A stretch of 38,611 nt of DNA, from contig JAFXUZ010000083.1 in assembly GCA_017524725.1 (NCBI GenBank), positions 1-38,611 of the forward strand. Direction: 5' to 3'. The stretch comes from Clostridia bacterium (lineage in GTDB: Bacteria > Bacillota > Clostridia > Christensenellales > Aristaeellaceae). The number at the start of each line of letters is the position of its first letter. Position 1 is the stretch's first letter. Under the pieces are notes generated by a model. The model had not been told where the DNA came from and did no database searches. It was given only the letters and a program-made list of their open reading frames with translations. A program made the position numbers and the translations under genes. Shown piece after piece: positions 26,099-34,535 of the stretch.

Positions 26099-26985
26099 AA
26101 AAAAACAGCCTGAAGGCCTGGCTGTACCTGCTGCCCGCCATCCTGTTTCTTGGCTGCTTCATGGTTTATCCCCTGGTGGACGTGCTGGTCTATTCCCTGG
26201 AGGAGGGCTATAATTCTGCGTCCCAGTCCTATTACGGGGTGGGGCTGTACAATTTTTCCTATGTGCTCCGGGACCCCTATTTCCTGCAGGCCGTCAAGAA
26301 CACCTTCCTGCTGGTGATCATCACCGTGCCCCTGTCCACCGGCATCGCGCTGCTCATCTCCCTGGGACTCAACGCGATCAAGCCCCTGCGCGGCTTTTTC
26401 CAGACGGTGTATTTCCTGCCCTACGTCACCAATACCCTGGCCGTGGGCCTGGTCTTCATGATCCTTTTCAAGAAGACCGCCTACACCGACGGCCTGGTCA
26501 ACCTGATGCTGCACTTTTTCGGCGCGGGGACCGTGGACTTTATCGACGGCCCCTACTGGGCCAAGATGTTCGTGCTGTGCTTTTACACCATCTGGGTGGT
26601 CATGCCTTTCAAGATCCTGATCCTCACCAGCGCCCTGGCGTCGGTGAACCCGGAATACTACAGCGCCGCCCGGATGGACGGGGCCAACTCCAGGCGTATT
26701 TTCCGCAAGATCACCCTGCCCATGATCTCCCCGATGATCTTTTACCTGGTCATCACCGGCTTCATCGGCGCCTTCAAGGCATACAGCGACGCAGTGGCGC
26801 TCTTCGGCACCGACCTGAACGCCGCCGGGATGAACACCATCGTCGGCTATGTGTACGACATGCTTTACGGAAACAGCGGCGGCTATCCGTCCTTTGCCTC
26901 GGCGGCCGCGCTGATCCTGTTCGCCATCGTGCTTACGATCACCTGCATCAACCTTTTGATCAGCAATAAACGCGTGCATTACTGA
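26095..26985 (+). CDS. ABC sugar transporter permease, MalF/UgpA type (cassette B)
   Basis: This 296-residue inner-membrane protein has six predicted helices, the first being AWLYLLPAILFLGCFMVYPL. The EAA loop is AARMDGANSRRIFRKITLPM. The C-terminus INLLISNKRVHY closely matches that of the cassette A partner (INLQVSKKRVHY). It overlaps the ATPase stop by four bases and is followed 13 bases later by the second permease. Confidence 0.94.
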
Positions 26986-26998
26986 GGGAGGCATCGGC

Positions 26999-27874
26999 AT
27001 GGAAGCAAAACTGGATTATGACGTGATCGAACGCCGGGCGGCCCTGAGAAAACGTGTTTTCCGCACGGTGGATTACTTTTTCCTGGTCCTGTGGGCCGTG
27101 ATGGTGCTGTTCCCGTTCTACTGGATGATCCTGACCAGCGTCAAGAGCTATTCATCCTACAATTCGGAATACATCCCCACCTTCTTTACCCTGGCGCCGA
27201 CCCTGGAAAACTACCGCGAAGCCTTCAGCGCCGTCCCGCTGGCCAGGTATTTCCTGAACACCCTGATCTTTACCGTCGCTACCACCGGATTGATGATGGT
27301 CGTCATCGTGCCGGCGGCCTTTGCCTTTGCCCGCCTGGAGTTCCGCGGAAAGCAGCTGGCCTTCACCTTTTTCCTGTCGCTTATGATGATCCCGGGGGAA
27401 CTGGTGGTCATCACCAATTTCGTCACCATCACCAACCTGCACCTGAGGAACACCTTCACGGGACTTATCCTGCCGTCGGTGACATCGGTATTCTACATCT
27501 ACCTGCTGAAGGAGAATTTCGAGCAGATCCCCGACGAGCTCTACCGGGCCGCCCAGGTGGACGGCACGTCGGACTTCAAGTACCTCACCCACGTGATGAT
27601 GCCCATCAGCAAGCCGACCCTGGTCACCATCGTGATCCTGAAGGTCATCGAATGCTGGAACTCCTATATCTGGCCCCGCCTGATCACCGACGATCCCGCC
27701 TATTTCCTGGTATCCAACGGCATCCAGGAGATAAGGGAAAACGGCTTCGGCCGGGAGAACATCCCCGCCATGATGGCCGCCGTGGTGGTCATATCGGCGC
27801 CGCTGATCGTCCTGTTCCTGATCTTCCGCAAAAAGATCATGGCCGGCGTGTCCCGGGGCGGCACCAAGGGCTGA
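26999..27874 (+). CDS. ABC sugar transporter permease, MalG/UgpE type (cassette B)
   Basis: This 291-residue inner-membrane protein starts after GGGAGG. It has six predicted helices beginning with YFFLVLWAVMVLFPFYWMIL. The EAA loop is AAQVDGTSDFKYLTHVMMPI and the C-terminus is AGVSRGGTKG. It is a close paralogue of the cassette A permease at 18656. A gap of about 120 bases containing a hairpin separates it from its receptor gene. Confidence 0.94.
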   Translation: MEAKLDYDVIERRAALRKRVFRTVDYFFLVLWAVMVLFPFYWMILTSVKSYSSYNSEYIPTFFTLAPTLENYREAFSAVPLARYFLNTLIFTVATTGLMMVVIVPAAFAFARLEFRGKQLAFTFFLSLMMIPGELVVITNFVTITNLHLRNTFTGLILPSVTSVFYIYLLKENFEQIPDELYRAAQVDGTSDFKYLTHVMMPISKPTLVTIVILKVIECWNSYIWPRLITDDPAYFLVSNGIQEIRENGFGRENIPAMMAAVVVISAPLIVLFLIFRKKIMAGVSRGGTKG

Positions 27875-27925
27875 CCCCTCTCCCTCCGCGGCGAAAAACA
27901 CCGCGTATGTCCCGGCACGACAACA

Positions 27926-27945
27926 ATACGGCCACGGGGCCGTAT
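27926..27945 (+). other. hairpin upstream of cassette B binding-protein gene
   Basis: Perfect 8-bp stem ATACGGCC / GGCCGTAT with a 4-base loop lies between permease and receptor genes, the same position as the hairpin in cassette A. No T-tract. Confidence 0.5.
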
Positions 27946-27996
27946 CCGGACGCAGGACGTCCCGGACCCGCCCTCAAGGCCTGACAGGTGAACAAG

Positions 27997-29595
27997 ATGA
28001 AAAAGATCATTGTCTGGCTTCTTCTGCTGTCCCTCTGCCTCGCGCTGACGGGCTGCCACGGCTCCAGGGAGACCGCGGCCTTCGCCGTCCCGGAGAATTT
28101 CGACTTTTCCCGGAACTACGAGATCACCTTCTGGGCCAAGAACGACACCAACAAGACCCAGACCGCGATCTACGAAAAGGCGATCGCCGATTTTGAGGCG
28201 CTGTACCCCAACATCCGCGTCAATCTGCGCCTGTACACCGACTACAGCCGGATCTACAACGACGTCATCACCAACATCGCGACCTCCACAACCCCCAACG
28301 TCTGCATCACCTACCCGGACCACATCGCCACCTACCTGACCGGCAGCGGCGTCATGGTGCCGCTGGACGACCTGTTCACCGACATAAAATACGGTCTTGG
28401 GGGCAGCGAGGTGCGCTTCGACTCCCCCTCCCCGGGCGAGATCGTGCCCGCCTTCCTGGAGGAGTGCAAAATAGGCAGCGACTACTACGCCATCCCCTAC
28501 ATGCGCTCCACCGAAGCCCTGTACATCAACAGGACCTATGTGGAAAAACTGGGCTACACCCTGCCCGACGTCCTGACCTGGGACTTTGTGTGGGAGGTTT
28601 CCGACGCCGCCGCGGCGAAGGACGAAAACGGGATCTACCCCGTCAACGGGCAGAAGGTGATGATCCCCTTCATCTACAAATCCACCGACAACATGATGAT
28701 CCAGATGCTCCGCCAGCGGGGCGCCGACTATTCCACCTCCGCCGGCGAGGTGCGCATATTCAACGACACCACCCGCGAGATCCTGAAGACGGTCCGCGAC
28801 CACGTGGCCGCCGGTGCCTTCTCCACCTTCAAGATCTCCAGTTATCCCGGGAACTTCCTCAACGCCGGTCAGTGCATTTTCGCGGTGGATTCCACCGCCG
28901 GCGCCACCTGGATGGGGAGCCGGGCGCCCCACATGGACATCGCCGCGGACCAGGTGGTGGATTTCGACCTGGCGGTGCGCCCCATCCCCCAGTTCGATCC
29001 CTCCTCTCCCCGCATGATCTCCCAGGGCCCCTCGGTGTGCATATTCAACAAGGCCGACCCCCAGGAGGTGCTGGCCTCCTGGCTGTTCGCCCAGTACCTC
29101 CTGACCAACGATGTGCAGATCGCCTATTCCCAGACCGAGGGCTACCTGCCGGTGACCCTCAAAGCCCAGCGGAGCCCGGAATACGTGGATTACCTGTCCC
29201 GCAAGGGCGAGGACAACGATATGTATTACAGCGTCAAGATCGACGCGGCCGAGATCCTTTTGAACAACACCGGCAATACCTTCGTCACCCCGGTCTTCAA
29301 CGGCTCCGCTTCCCTGAGGGACGCCGCCGGCCAGCTGATCGAGGAAACGGCCAAGGCGGTTAGGCGCAAAAAGACCGTGGACGACGCCTTCATCGACGGC
29401 GTGTTCTCCCAGGTGGCCTCCCTTTACCGCCTGGACCAGATCGGCGAGAACGCCGGCCGGCCCGCCGCCTCCGGGGAGGACATGGGTCCCCTGCCCTCCA
29501 CCGCGGTCTTCCTGCTGGCCGCCCTGGCCGTTGCCTGGGTGCTGATCGCCCTGGTTTTCCTGAGGAACGCCTTAAAGCAGAGGAAAACAGCGTAA
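27997..29595 (+). CDS. ABC substrate-binding lipoprotein with C-terminal membrane helix (cassette B)
   Basis: I set the start at the ATG 27997 (AGGTGA five bases upstream); a GTG nine bases earlier is in frame. The 532-residue protein has a lipobox (LALTGC) and a family 1 binding fold colinear with cassette A (PNVCITYPDHIATY, MRSTEALYINRTYVEKLG, ISQGPSVCIF, ASWLFAQYLLTN). It has about 70 more residues than the cassette A receptor. These include a C-terminal helix (STAVFLLAALAVAWVLIALV) and a positive tail (RNALKQRKTA). A receptor held to the membrane at both ends is unusual and would restrict it to its own transporter. Ligand unknown. Confidence 0.92.
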   Translation: MKKIIVWLLLLSLCLALTGCHGSRETAAFAVPENFDFSRNYEITFWAKNDTNKTQTAIYEKAIADFEALYPNIRVNLRLYTDYSRIYNDVITNIATSTTPNVCITYPDHIATYLTGSGVMVPLDDLFTDIKYGLGGSEVRFDSPSPGEIVPAFLEECKIGSDYYAIPYMRSTEALYINRTYVEKLGYTLPDVLTWDFVWEVSDAAAAKDENGIYPVNGQKVMIPFIYKSTDNMMIQMLRQRGADYSTSAGEVRIFNDTTREILKTVRDHVAAGAFSTFKISSYPGNFLNAGQCIFAVDSTAGATWMGSRAPHMDIAADQVVDFDLAVRPIPQFDPSSPRMISQGPSVCIFNKADPQEVLASWLFAQYLLTNDVQIAYSQTEGYLPVTLKAQRSPEYVDYLSRKGEDNDMYYSVKIDAAEILLNNTGNTFVTPVFNGSASLRDAAGQLIEETAKAVRRKKTVDDAFIDGVFSQVASLYRLDQIGENAGRPAASGEDMGPLPSTAVFLLAALAVAWVLIALVFLRNALKQRKTA

Positions 29596-29611
29596 AAACC
29601 TTTTCCTCTGC
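29577..29611 (+). terminator. hairpin across the stop codon of cassette B, possible terminator
   Basis: Perfect 11-bp stem GCAGAGGAAAA / TTTTCCTCTGC with a 13-base loop spans the stop codon. The tail (TGTCTTCTGC) is only partly T-rich, so termination may be partial. Confidence 0.45.
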
Positions 29612-29650
29612 TGTCTTCTGCGGGAAAAGACGTAAAAAAAATAAATTTTG

Positions 29651-29679
29651 TTTACTTGTCTTCCGGAATTGGATATAAT
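29651..29679 (+). promoter_or_regulatory. sigma-A promoter of the secreted OB-fold protein
   Basis: TTTACT (29651-29656), 17 bases, TATAAT (29674-29679), 39 bases before the start codon. Confidence 0.65.
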
Positions 29680-29718
29680 AAACGCAGTTCCCAAATTTCA
29701 GAAAAGGAGATTACGATC

Positions 29719-30441
29719 ATGAAAAAGTTCTTTGCCCTCTTCCTCGCCGTGATGATGCTCTCCGCCGTGGCGCTGGCCGAAGCCCCCGCCGTGATGACCC
29801 ACGAAGAATTCGTCGCCGCCGACCTGGAGACCGAAGTGACCGTGGTGACCTACGTCCAGGCCAAGCAGGGCTGGTGGGACAACAAGGGCACCATCTACAC
29901 CCAGGCCGAAGACGGCGCCTACTTCCTGTACAACATGCCGCTGACCCAGGAAGAATATGACCTCCTGGTCCCCGGCACCAAGATCTGCGTCAAGGGCTAC
30001 AAAGCCGAATGGTCCGGCGAAGTGGAGATCATCGACATCGAAAAATTCGAGATCCTGGAAGCCGAGCCCTTCTTCCCCGAAGCGCTGGACATCACCGCCC
30101 TGCTGGGCACCGAAGAGCTGATCGCCCACCAGAACGAGCTGGTCTCAGTCAAGGGCGCCGTGGTCACCGCCAAGAAGGACGCCAACGGCAACGACGCCGC
30201 TTTCCTGTACAACTGGGACGGCTCCGGCGCCGCCGGCAACAACAACGACCTGTACTTTGACGTCACCGTGAACGGTAACGTCTACAGCTTCACCGTGGAA
30301 TCCTACCTCTGCGGCGAGGACACCGATGTTTACCAGGCCGTGACCAAGCTGAACGTCGGCGACGTCATCGACATCGAGGGCTTCCTCTACTGGTACAACG
30401 GCGCCCAGCCCCACGTCATCGCCGTGAAGGCCGCCGAATAA
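29719..30441 (+). CDS. secreted protein with two OB-fold-like domains
   Basis: The start ATG at 29719 follows AAAGGAG and opens a signal peptide (MKKFFALFLAVMMLSAVALA, cleaved before EAP). The mature protein of about 220 residues falls into two OB-fold-like halves: about 35-115 (TEVTVVTYVQAKQGWWDNKG, GTKICVKGYKAEWSGEVEI) and 130-240 (ELVSVKGAVVTAK, VGDVIDIEGFLYWYNG). It is a functional parallel of the OB-fold protein in the cassette A operon, again directly behind an ABC receptor gene. It has its own promoter and terminator, so it can be made in higher amounts than the transporter. Binding of nucleic acid or glycan is a possibility only. Confidence 0.8.
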   Translation: MKKFFALFLAVMMLSAVALAEAPAVMTHEEFVAADLETEVTVVTYVQAKQGWWDNKGTIYTQAEDGAYFLYNMPLTQEEYDLLVPGTKICVKGYKAEWSGEVEIIDIEKFEILEAEPFFPEALDITALLGTEELIAHQNELVSVKGAVVTAKKDANGNDAAFLYNWDGSGAAGNNNDLYFDVTVNGNVYSFTVESYLCGEDTDVYQAVTKLNVGDVIDIEGFLYWYNGAQPHVIAVKAAE

Positions 30442-30458
30442 CCAAAGTTCGCGTTCCC

Positions 30459-30491
30459 GGGCCGCGGAAGATCCGCGGCCCTTTTCTTTTT
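30459..30491 (+). terminator. rho-independent terminator of the OB-fold protein gene
   Basis: GGGCCGCGGA-AGA-TCCGCGGCCC is followed by TTTTCTTTTT. Confidence 0.9.
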
Positions 30492-30512
30492 ACGAAAAAC
30501 CATTGACTTTTC

Positions 30513-30540
30513 CTCTCATTGCGGTATCATCTTATTGAAA
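30513..30540 (+). promoter_or_regulatory. sigma-A promoter of the AAA ATPase gene
   Basis: TTGACT (30513-30518), 16 bases, TATCAT (30535-30540), about 45 bases before the start codon. Confidence 0.65.
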
Positions 30541-30584
30541 AGTTTATTTGATTATAAGGCAAGTTCTCAACGGAGGAATGATGC

Positions 30585-31886
30585 ATGGAGATCAGCCGGG
30601 ATGTGTATTTAAACAGGATCGTTTCCTATATGTGGGATGGCCAGGTAAAAGTGATAACCGGGATCCGCAGATGCGGAAAGTCATATCTGCTTCGCCGCCT
30701 GTTCATGAATTACCTGAAGCAGCGCGGCGTTGCGGAGGATCATATCCTGTGTTATGAGCTGGACCTCGCAAAAGACATTCGCTACCGGAACCCGCTTGAA
30801 CTGGCAAAAGCCGTGCGCACCCGTGCGGAGGGGCAAACAGATCAGTATTATCTGTTTGTTGATGAAATACAGATGTCTGACGAAGTGCCGAATCCATATA
30901 ATCCCACCGGCAAGTCCATTACTTTTTATGACGCATTGAACGACCTGATGTCCCTTCCGAACCTGGACATCTATGTGACCGGCAGCAACTCAAGGATGCT
31001 GTCCAGCGATATCCTGACGGAATTCAGGGGGCGCAGTGACGATATCAGGGTGCATCCGTTAAGTTTTGCCGAATATTATGCCGCCGTCGGCGGAGATAAG
31101 GAAGACGCTTTTGAAGAATACGCTTTCTATGGCGGCATGCCGCTGATCCTTTCCCGGCCCGATGAAACAGCAAAAGTAAATTACCTGAAATCCCTTTTTT
31201 CAGAGGTTTACCTGAAGGATATTATCGAGCGCAGGAAGATCAGGCGGGAGGACGTCCTGTCCGCCATCCTGGACCTGCTTTGCTCCTCCGTCGGCTCCCT
31301 GACGAACCCCAACGGCGTTGCCAATTCACTGAACACAAGGCAGAAACTTTCAGGCGAAAACACCGTATCGCCCAATACGGTGAAGGCTTATATCGGTCAT
31401 CTTGCGGACGCGTACCTTTTTGAAGAGTGCCGCCGCTATGATGTGAAGGGCCGAAACTATTTTGACTTTCCGAATAAATATTATTGTGAGGATATCGGGC
31501 TTCGGAACGCAAGGATCGGTTTTCGCCGGCAGGAAATGACACATATCATGGAAAACATTATCTATAATGATCTGCGTGCACGGGGCTGTGAAGTGGACAT
31601 CGGCATCGTATACGGAAATGAAAAAAACAGATCCGGAAACCACGTTCAGGCTCCCCGGGAAATCGATTTTATCGCGGCCCACGGCGGAAGAAAGACCTAT
31701 ATCCAATCCGCCTATGCGCTTGAAACCGAGGAGAAAGCCGTCACCGAAAACCGGCCTTTCGACCTGACCGGCGATTCCTTCCCGAAGATCATCGTTCGCC
31801 ATGATATACGCAAACGCTGGTATGATGAAAAAGGGATCCTGAACATAGGGATCCTGGATTTCCTGCTCGATCCGCAGATCGTATAG
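30585..31886 (+). CDS. AAA ATPase with DUF4143 domain
   Basis: This 433-residue protein has an N-terminal AAA core: Walker A ITGIRRCGKSYLL (residues 25-37), Walker B YYLFVDEIQ (Asp93, Glu94) and sensor region VTGSNSRMLSSDI. A C-terminal DUF4143-type domain follows (about 200-433) with REIDFIAAHGGRKTYIQ, a pattern like a PD-(D/E)xK nuclease core. These proteins are common, variably present and functionally undefined in anaerobes; defence or stress roles have been suggested. Base composition is clearly less GC-rich than the neighbours, and it is a single gene between a terminator and a long hairpin. Together these suggest horizontal acquisition. It has its own promoter. Confidence 0.9.
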   Translation: MEISRDVYLNRIVSYMWDGQVKVITGIRRCGKSYLLRRLFMNYLKQRGVAEDHILCYELDLAKDIRYRNPLELAKAVRTRAEGQTDQYYLFVDEIQMSDEVPNPYNPTGKSITFYDALNDLMSLPNLDIYVTGSNSRMLSSDILTEFRGRSDDIRVHPLSFAEYYAAVGGDKEDAFEEYAFYGGMPLILSRPDETAKVNYLKSLFSEVYLKDIIERRKIRREDVLSAILDLLCSSVGSLTNPNGVANSLNTRQKLSGENTVSPNTVKAYIGHLADAYLFEECRRYDVKGRNYFDFPNKYYCEDIGLRNARIGFRRQEMTHIMENIIYNDLRARGCEVDIGIVYGNEKNRSGNHVQAPREIDFIAAHGGRKTYIQSAYALETEEKAVTENRPFDLTGDSFPKIIVRHDIRKRWYDEKGILNIGILDFLLDPQIV

Positions 31887-31953
31887 CAAAAAGCCGGGGC
31901 TGCTCCCGGCTTCGCGGGATCAGGCCGCGTACGCTCATACCGCCTGCCTGACG

Positions 31954-32009
31954 AACAGCCCGGCGCCGGATACGGAGTCCATGGGACCCGTGTCCAACGC
32001 CGGGCTGTT
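31954..32009. other. long extended hairpin in convergent spacer
   Basis: A 12-bp perfect outer stem (AACAGCCCGGCG / CGCCGGGCTGTT) continues, after a small bulge, into an inner stem (GGATACGG / CCGTGTCC). Neither end has a T-tract. It lies between the 3' ends of the AAA gene (+) and the UroD-family gene (-) and may act as a bidirectional end signal or mark an old insertion. Confidence 0.55.
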
Positions 32010-32043
32010 ATTCATTCATACAATTGCCTTCAATATGCCTCCG

Positions 32044-33000
32044 TCAGACCTGCCTTGCCGCCTCCACCACCCAGCGGATGCGCTCGACGGGCAGTTCGTT
32101 GTGGATGCTGCAGTCGGAGCCCAGGATATAGCCCTTTTTGCCGCCCTGGGCGATAAGGCTTTCGGTCTCCCTTTCGATGCTTTCCCTGTCCGCGGTGTAC
32201 AAAAGGGTGCTCGGACGGTTGTCGAAGCCGCCCCATACCGTGCGGCCGAAACGCGCCTTGGCATCGCCGATATCCATGATGTCGAAGTACCTGGACCAGC
32301 TGACCACGGGCGAAGAATAATCCTCCCACACCTTCAGTCGGTTGGGGACCTCCTCCCAGGCGCAGAAATGGATGGCGTTCATATCGCTCAGGGTGTTGGC
32401 AAAGTCCAGCACTTCCTTATCGGAGGGCGTCACCCAGTCCCGGTATTCCTCATAGGTGAACCGGTCCACCTCACCGTTCTGTACGCTGTAAAAGATCCCG
32501 TCCGCCCCGGCCTCCCGGATGAGGCCCTCCGTGAGGATCTTCAGGTCCCCCGCCACCACTTTGCAGGCGTGCTTCATGGCCTCCGGATCCTCCCGGATCA
32601 GCTTCATCATCATCGGATAGCCGATCTGCAGCCGGATGCAGGACAGCGGAACGAACACCAGGCACAGGGCCGGGCATTCGCCCTCCAGGGCCCGGATCAC
32701 TTTCCTGGTCCGCTCGATCTGTCCGCGGATAAAGGGATGGTCCGCCCCCAGGGGACGGACCCTGTAAAGGTCCTCTGCCTTTTCGATGCCGGCGAGGGCC
32801 GGCGCGGGCCAGCCGAAATACTTGTCCCCGGACAGCTTCATGAAATCCACGTCGGTATCATGCAGGAACTTCGCCTGGACGGCGGCGAATCTGTCGTCGT
32901 CCCCCCAGTATTCCGGCCCGACGTGCTGCCACATGCACACCGGCACATGGTCCACTTCCCGTCCCCTGAAAGCGGCGGTCACCCGTTCCCTTTTATTCAT
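32044..33000 (-). CDS. uroporphyrinogen decarboxylase (UroD)-family protein
   Basis: This 318-residue cytoplasmic TIM-barrel protein belongs to the UroD/MtaA/CmuA superfamily. The N-terminus MNKRERVTAAFRGREVDHVP is the usual UroD-family start. Later blocks are LIREAGADGIFYSVQNGE and YILGSDCSIHNELPVERIRW. No other haem genes are present, and true HemE proteins are longer and contain other motifs, so haem synthesis is unlikely. Relatives act as corrinoid methyltransferases or have unknown roles in sugar loci. The SDCSIHNE segment is close to the place of the zinc-ligand Cys in methyltransferases (xxGCxI). The ATG follows GGGGAGG. It is divergent from the alpha-galactosidase gene. Confidence 0.85.
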   Translation of the reverse strand: MNKRERVTAAFRGREVDHVPVCMWQHVGPEYWGDDDRFAAVQAKFLHDTDVDFMKLSGDKYFGWPAPALAGIEKAEDLYRVRPLGADHPFIRGQIERTRKVIRALEGECPALCLVFVPLSCIRLQIGYPMMMKLIREDPEAMKHACKVVAGDLKILTEGLIREAGADGIFYSVQNGEVDRFTYEEYRDWVTPSDKEVLDFANTLSDMNAIHFCAWEEVPNRLKVWEDYSSPVVSWSRYFDIMDIGDAKARFGRTVWGGFDNRPSTLLYTADRESIERETESLIAQGGKKGYILGSDCSIHNELPVERIRWVVEAARQV

Positions 33001-33037
33001 GGCCTTTCCTCCCCGATATTCATGTTTTCACTGGACG

Positions 33038-33066
33038 ATTATACCATCCCGGGAGCGTAATTTCAA
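33038..33066 (-). promoter_or_regulatory. sigma-A promoter of the UroD-family gene
   Basis: On the minus strand: TTGAAA (33066-33061), 17 bases, TATAAT (33043-33038), 37 bases before the start codon. Confidence 0.78.
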
Positions 33067-33092
33067 TCCGCATAAAAAGCCGTTCCCGCCGC

Positions 33093-33121
33093 TTGTACGC
33101 CGGAGGCATTTATGATAAAAT
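33093..33121 (+). promoter_or_regulatory. candidate promoter of the GH27 gene
   Basis: TTGTAC (33093-33098), 17 bases, TAAAAT (33116-33121), about 32 bases before the chosen start. It is divergent from the UroD-family promoter, with about 30 bases between the -35 boxes. Confidence 0.5.
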
Positions 33122-33153
33122 TCCAGCATAAACAACCGGGGAGGACAAAAGAC

Positions 33154-34398
33154 ATGATCGCACAGACACCGCCCATGGGATGGAACTCATGGGACTGCTG
33201 GGGCGCCGCCGTCACCGAAGACACCGTACGCAAAAACGCCGAATTCATGGCAAAAAACCTGAAGCCCTACGGCTGGGAATACGTGGTGGTGGATATCCAG
33301 TGGTACCAGCCCACCGCCCAGACCCACGACTACGTCCCCTTTTCCTCTCTTGAAATGGACGGATATGGCCGGCTGCAGCCTGCCGTCAACCGCTTCCCCT
33401 CTGCCGCGGACGGGAAGGGCTTTGCCCCCCTGGCCGAATACATCCATTCCCTGGGGCTCAAATTCGGCATCCACATCATGCGGGGCATGCCGCGCATGGC
33501 CGCCCATAAGCGACTGCCCGTCCTGGGGACGGATCGGACCTGCGCCGACGCCGCCGACCCCAATTCCATCTGCGCCTGGAACCCGGACATGTACGGACTG
33601 AAATGCGAAAAAGAGCCGGAACTGTCCCTGGCCTGGTATAAAAGCATCTTTTCCCAGTACGCCTCCTGGGGCGTGGACTTCGTCAAGTGCGACGACATCG
33701 CCCGGGAATATCCCCATTGCCAGAGGGAGATCGAGATCATCTCCGAAAGCGCCCGCACCTGCGGCAGGGATATGGTCCTCTCCCTCTCCCCCGGCCCCGC
33801 GCCGCTGGAAATGGCCTGGCACCTGAAAAAATACGCCAACATGTGGCGTATCACCGACGATTTCTGGGACGAATGGCAGCTGCTCAAAAACATGTTCGAG
33901 CGGGCGGAAAAATGGTGCGTCCACGCCGCGCCCGGCCACTGGCCCGACGCCGACATGCTGCCCCTGGGCGCCCTGAGGCAGTGCTACGGCAAAAACGACC
34001 GCACCCATTTCACCCCGGACGAACAGAAGACCATGATGACGCTTTGGTGCATGATGCGCTCGCCCCTGATGGCCGGCTGCGACATGGCGAAAATGGACGA
34101 CTTCACCCTGTCCCTTTTGACCAAAGGCGACGTGCTTGAGATCCAAAAGGCTTCCTGGTGCGCCCACCCCCTCTCCACCACCGACGAAGAGGCCCTTTGG
34201 GTCGCTCCCCGGAAGGACGGGAAGGGCTATTACGCCGCCGCCTTCAACCTGAGCGATGAGGAACGCACCGTGACCGTCCCCGAAAGCGCCCTTGAAATGC
34301 CCCGGACCCGGGCGCGGGAACTGTGGACAAATACCGAAAGCGCCGCCCTCACCGCCCGCCTCGCCCCCCATGCCTGCGCCGTGTGGCTGTGCGAATGA
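33154..34398 (+). CDS. alpha-galactosidase, glycoside hydrolase family 27
   Basis: This 414-residue enzyme removes terminal alpha-linked galactose (or a related sugar) from oligosaccharides in the cytoplasm; there is no signal peptide. The start at 33154 has GGGGAGGA eight bases upstream, directly before the family start TPPMGWNSWDCWG. Clan GH-D motifs: VVVDIQW (substrate Asp), VDFVKCDD with nucleophile Asp180, and WRITDDFW with acid/base Asp235 or Asp236. A C-terminal beta-sandwich (about 320-414, YYAAAFNLSDEERTVTVPES) follows. No transporter is adjacent. Some family members act on beta-L-arabinopyranose or isomalto-oligosaccharides, so exact specificity is open. Confidence 0.92.
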   Translation: MIAQTPPMGWNSWDCWGAAVTEDTVRKNAEFMAKNLKPYGWEYVVVDIQWYQPTAQTHDYVPFSSLEMDGYGRLQPAVNRFPSAADGKGFAPLAEYIHSLGLKFGIHIMRGMPRMAAHKRLPVLGTDRTCADAADPNSICAWNPDMYGLKCEKEPELSLAWYKSIFSQYASWGVDFVKCDDIAREYPHCQREIEIISESARTCGRDMVLSLSPGPAPLEMAWHLKKYANMWRITDDFWDEWQLLKNMFERAEKWCVHAAPGHWPDADMLPLGALRQCYGKNDRTHFTPDEQKTMMTLWCMMRSPLMAGCDMAKMDDFTLSLLTKGDVLEIQKASWCAHPLSTTDEEALWVAPRKDGKGYYAAAFNLSDEERTVTVPESALEMPRTRARELWTNTESAALTARLAPHACAVWLCE

Positions 34399-34490
34399 TT
34401 TTCTCCGAATAAGGAAACCTTTTTGACAGCGGCGGTCCCTCACGAGGGTCGATCGCCGGTGAAGCCAAAAAACCGCCCGCATAAACAGTC

Positions 34491-34535
34491 CCGCGCCTCC
34501 GGCAGATCGATCCGCCGGAGGCGCGGGGTTTTTTA
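34491..34535 (+). terminator. terminator of the GH27 gene
   Basis: Perfect 13-bp stem CCGCGCCTCCGGC / GCCGGAGGCGCGG followed by GGTTTTTTATT. It overlaps the 3' end of the convergent acyltransferase-like gene. A smaller hairpin (TCCCTC-AC-GAGGG) lies upstream near 34437. Confidence 0.88.

Noticed and set aside
32044..33000. UroD-family gene considered as hemE
   Set aside because: No other haem genes and the sequence lacks typical HemE blocks; it fits the broader methyltransferase-like UroD group better.
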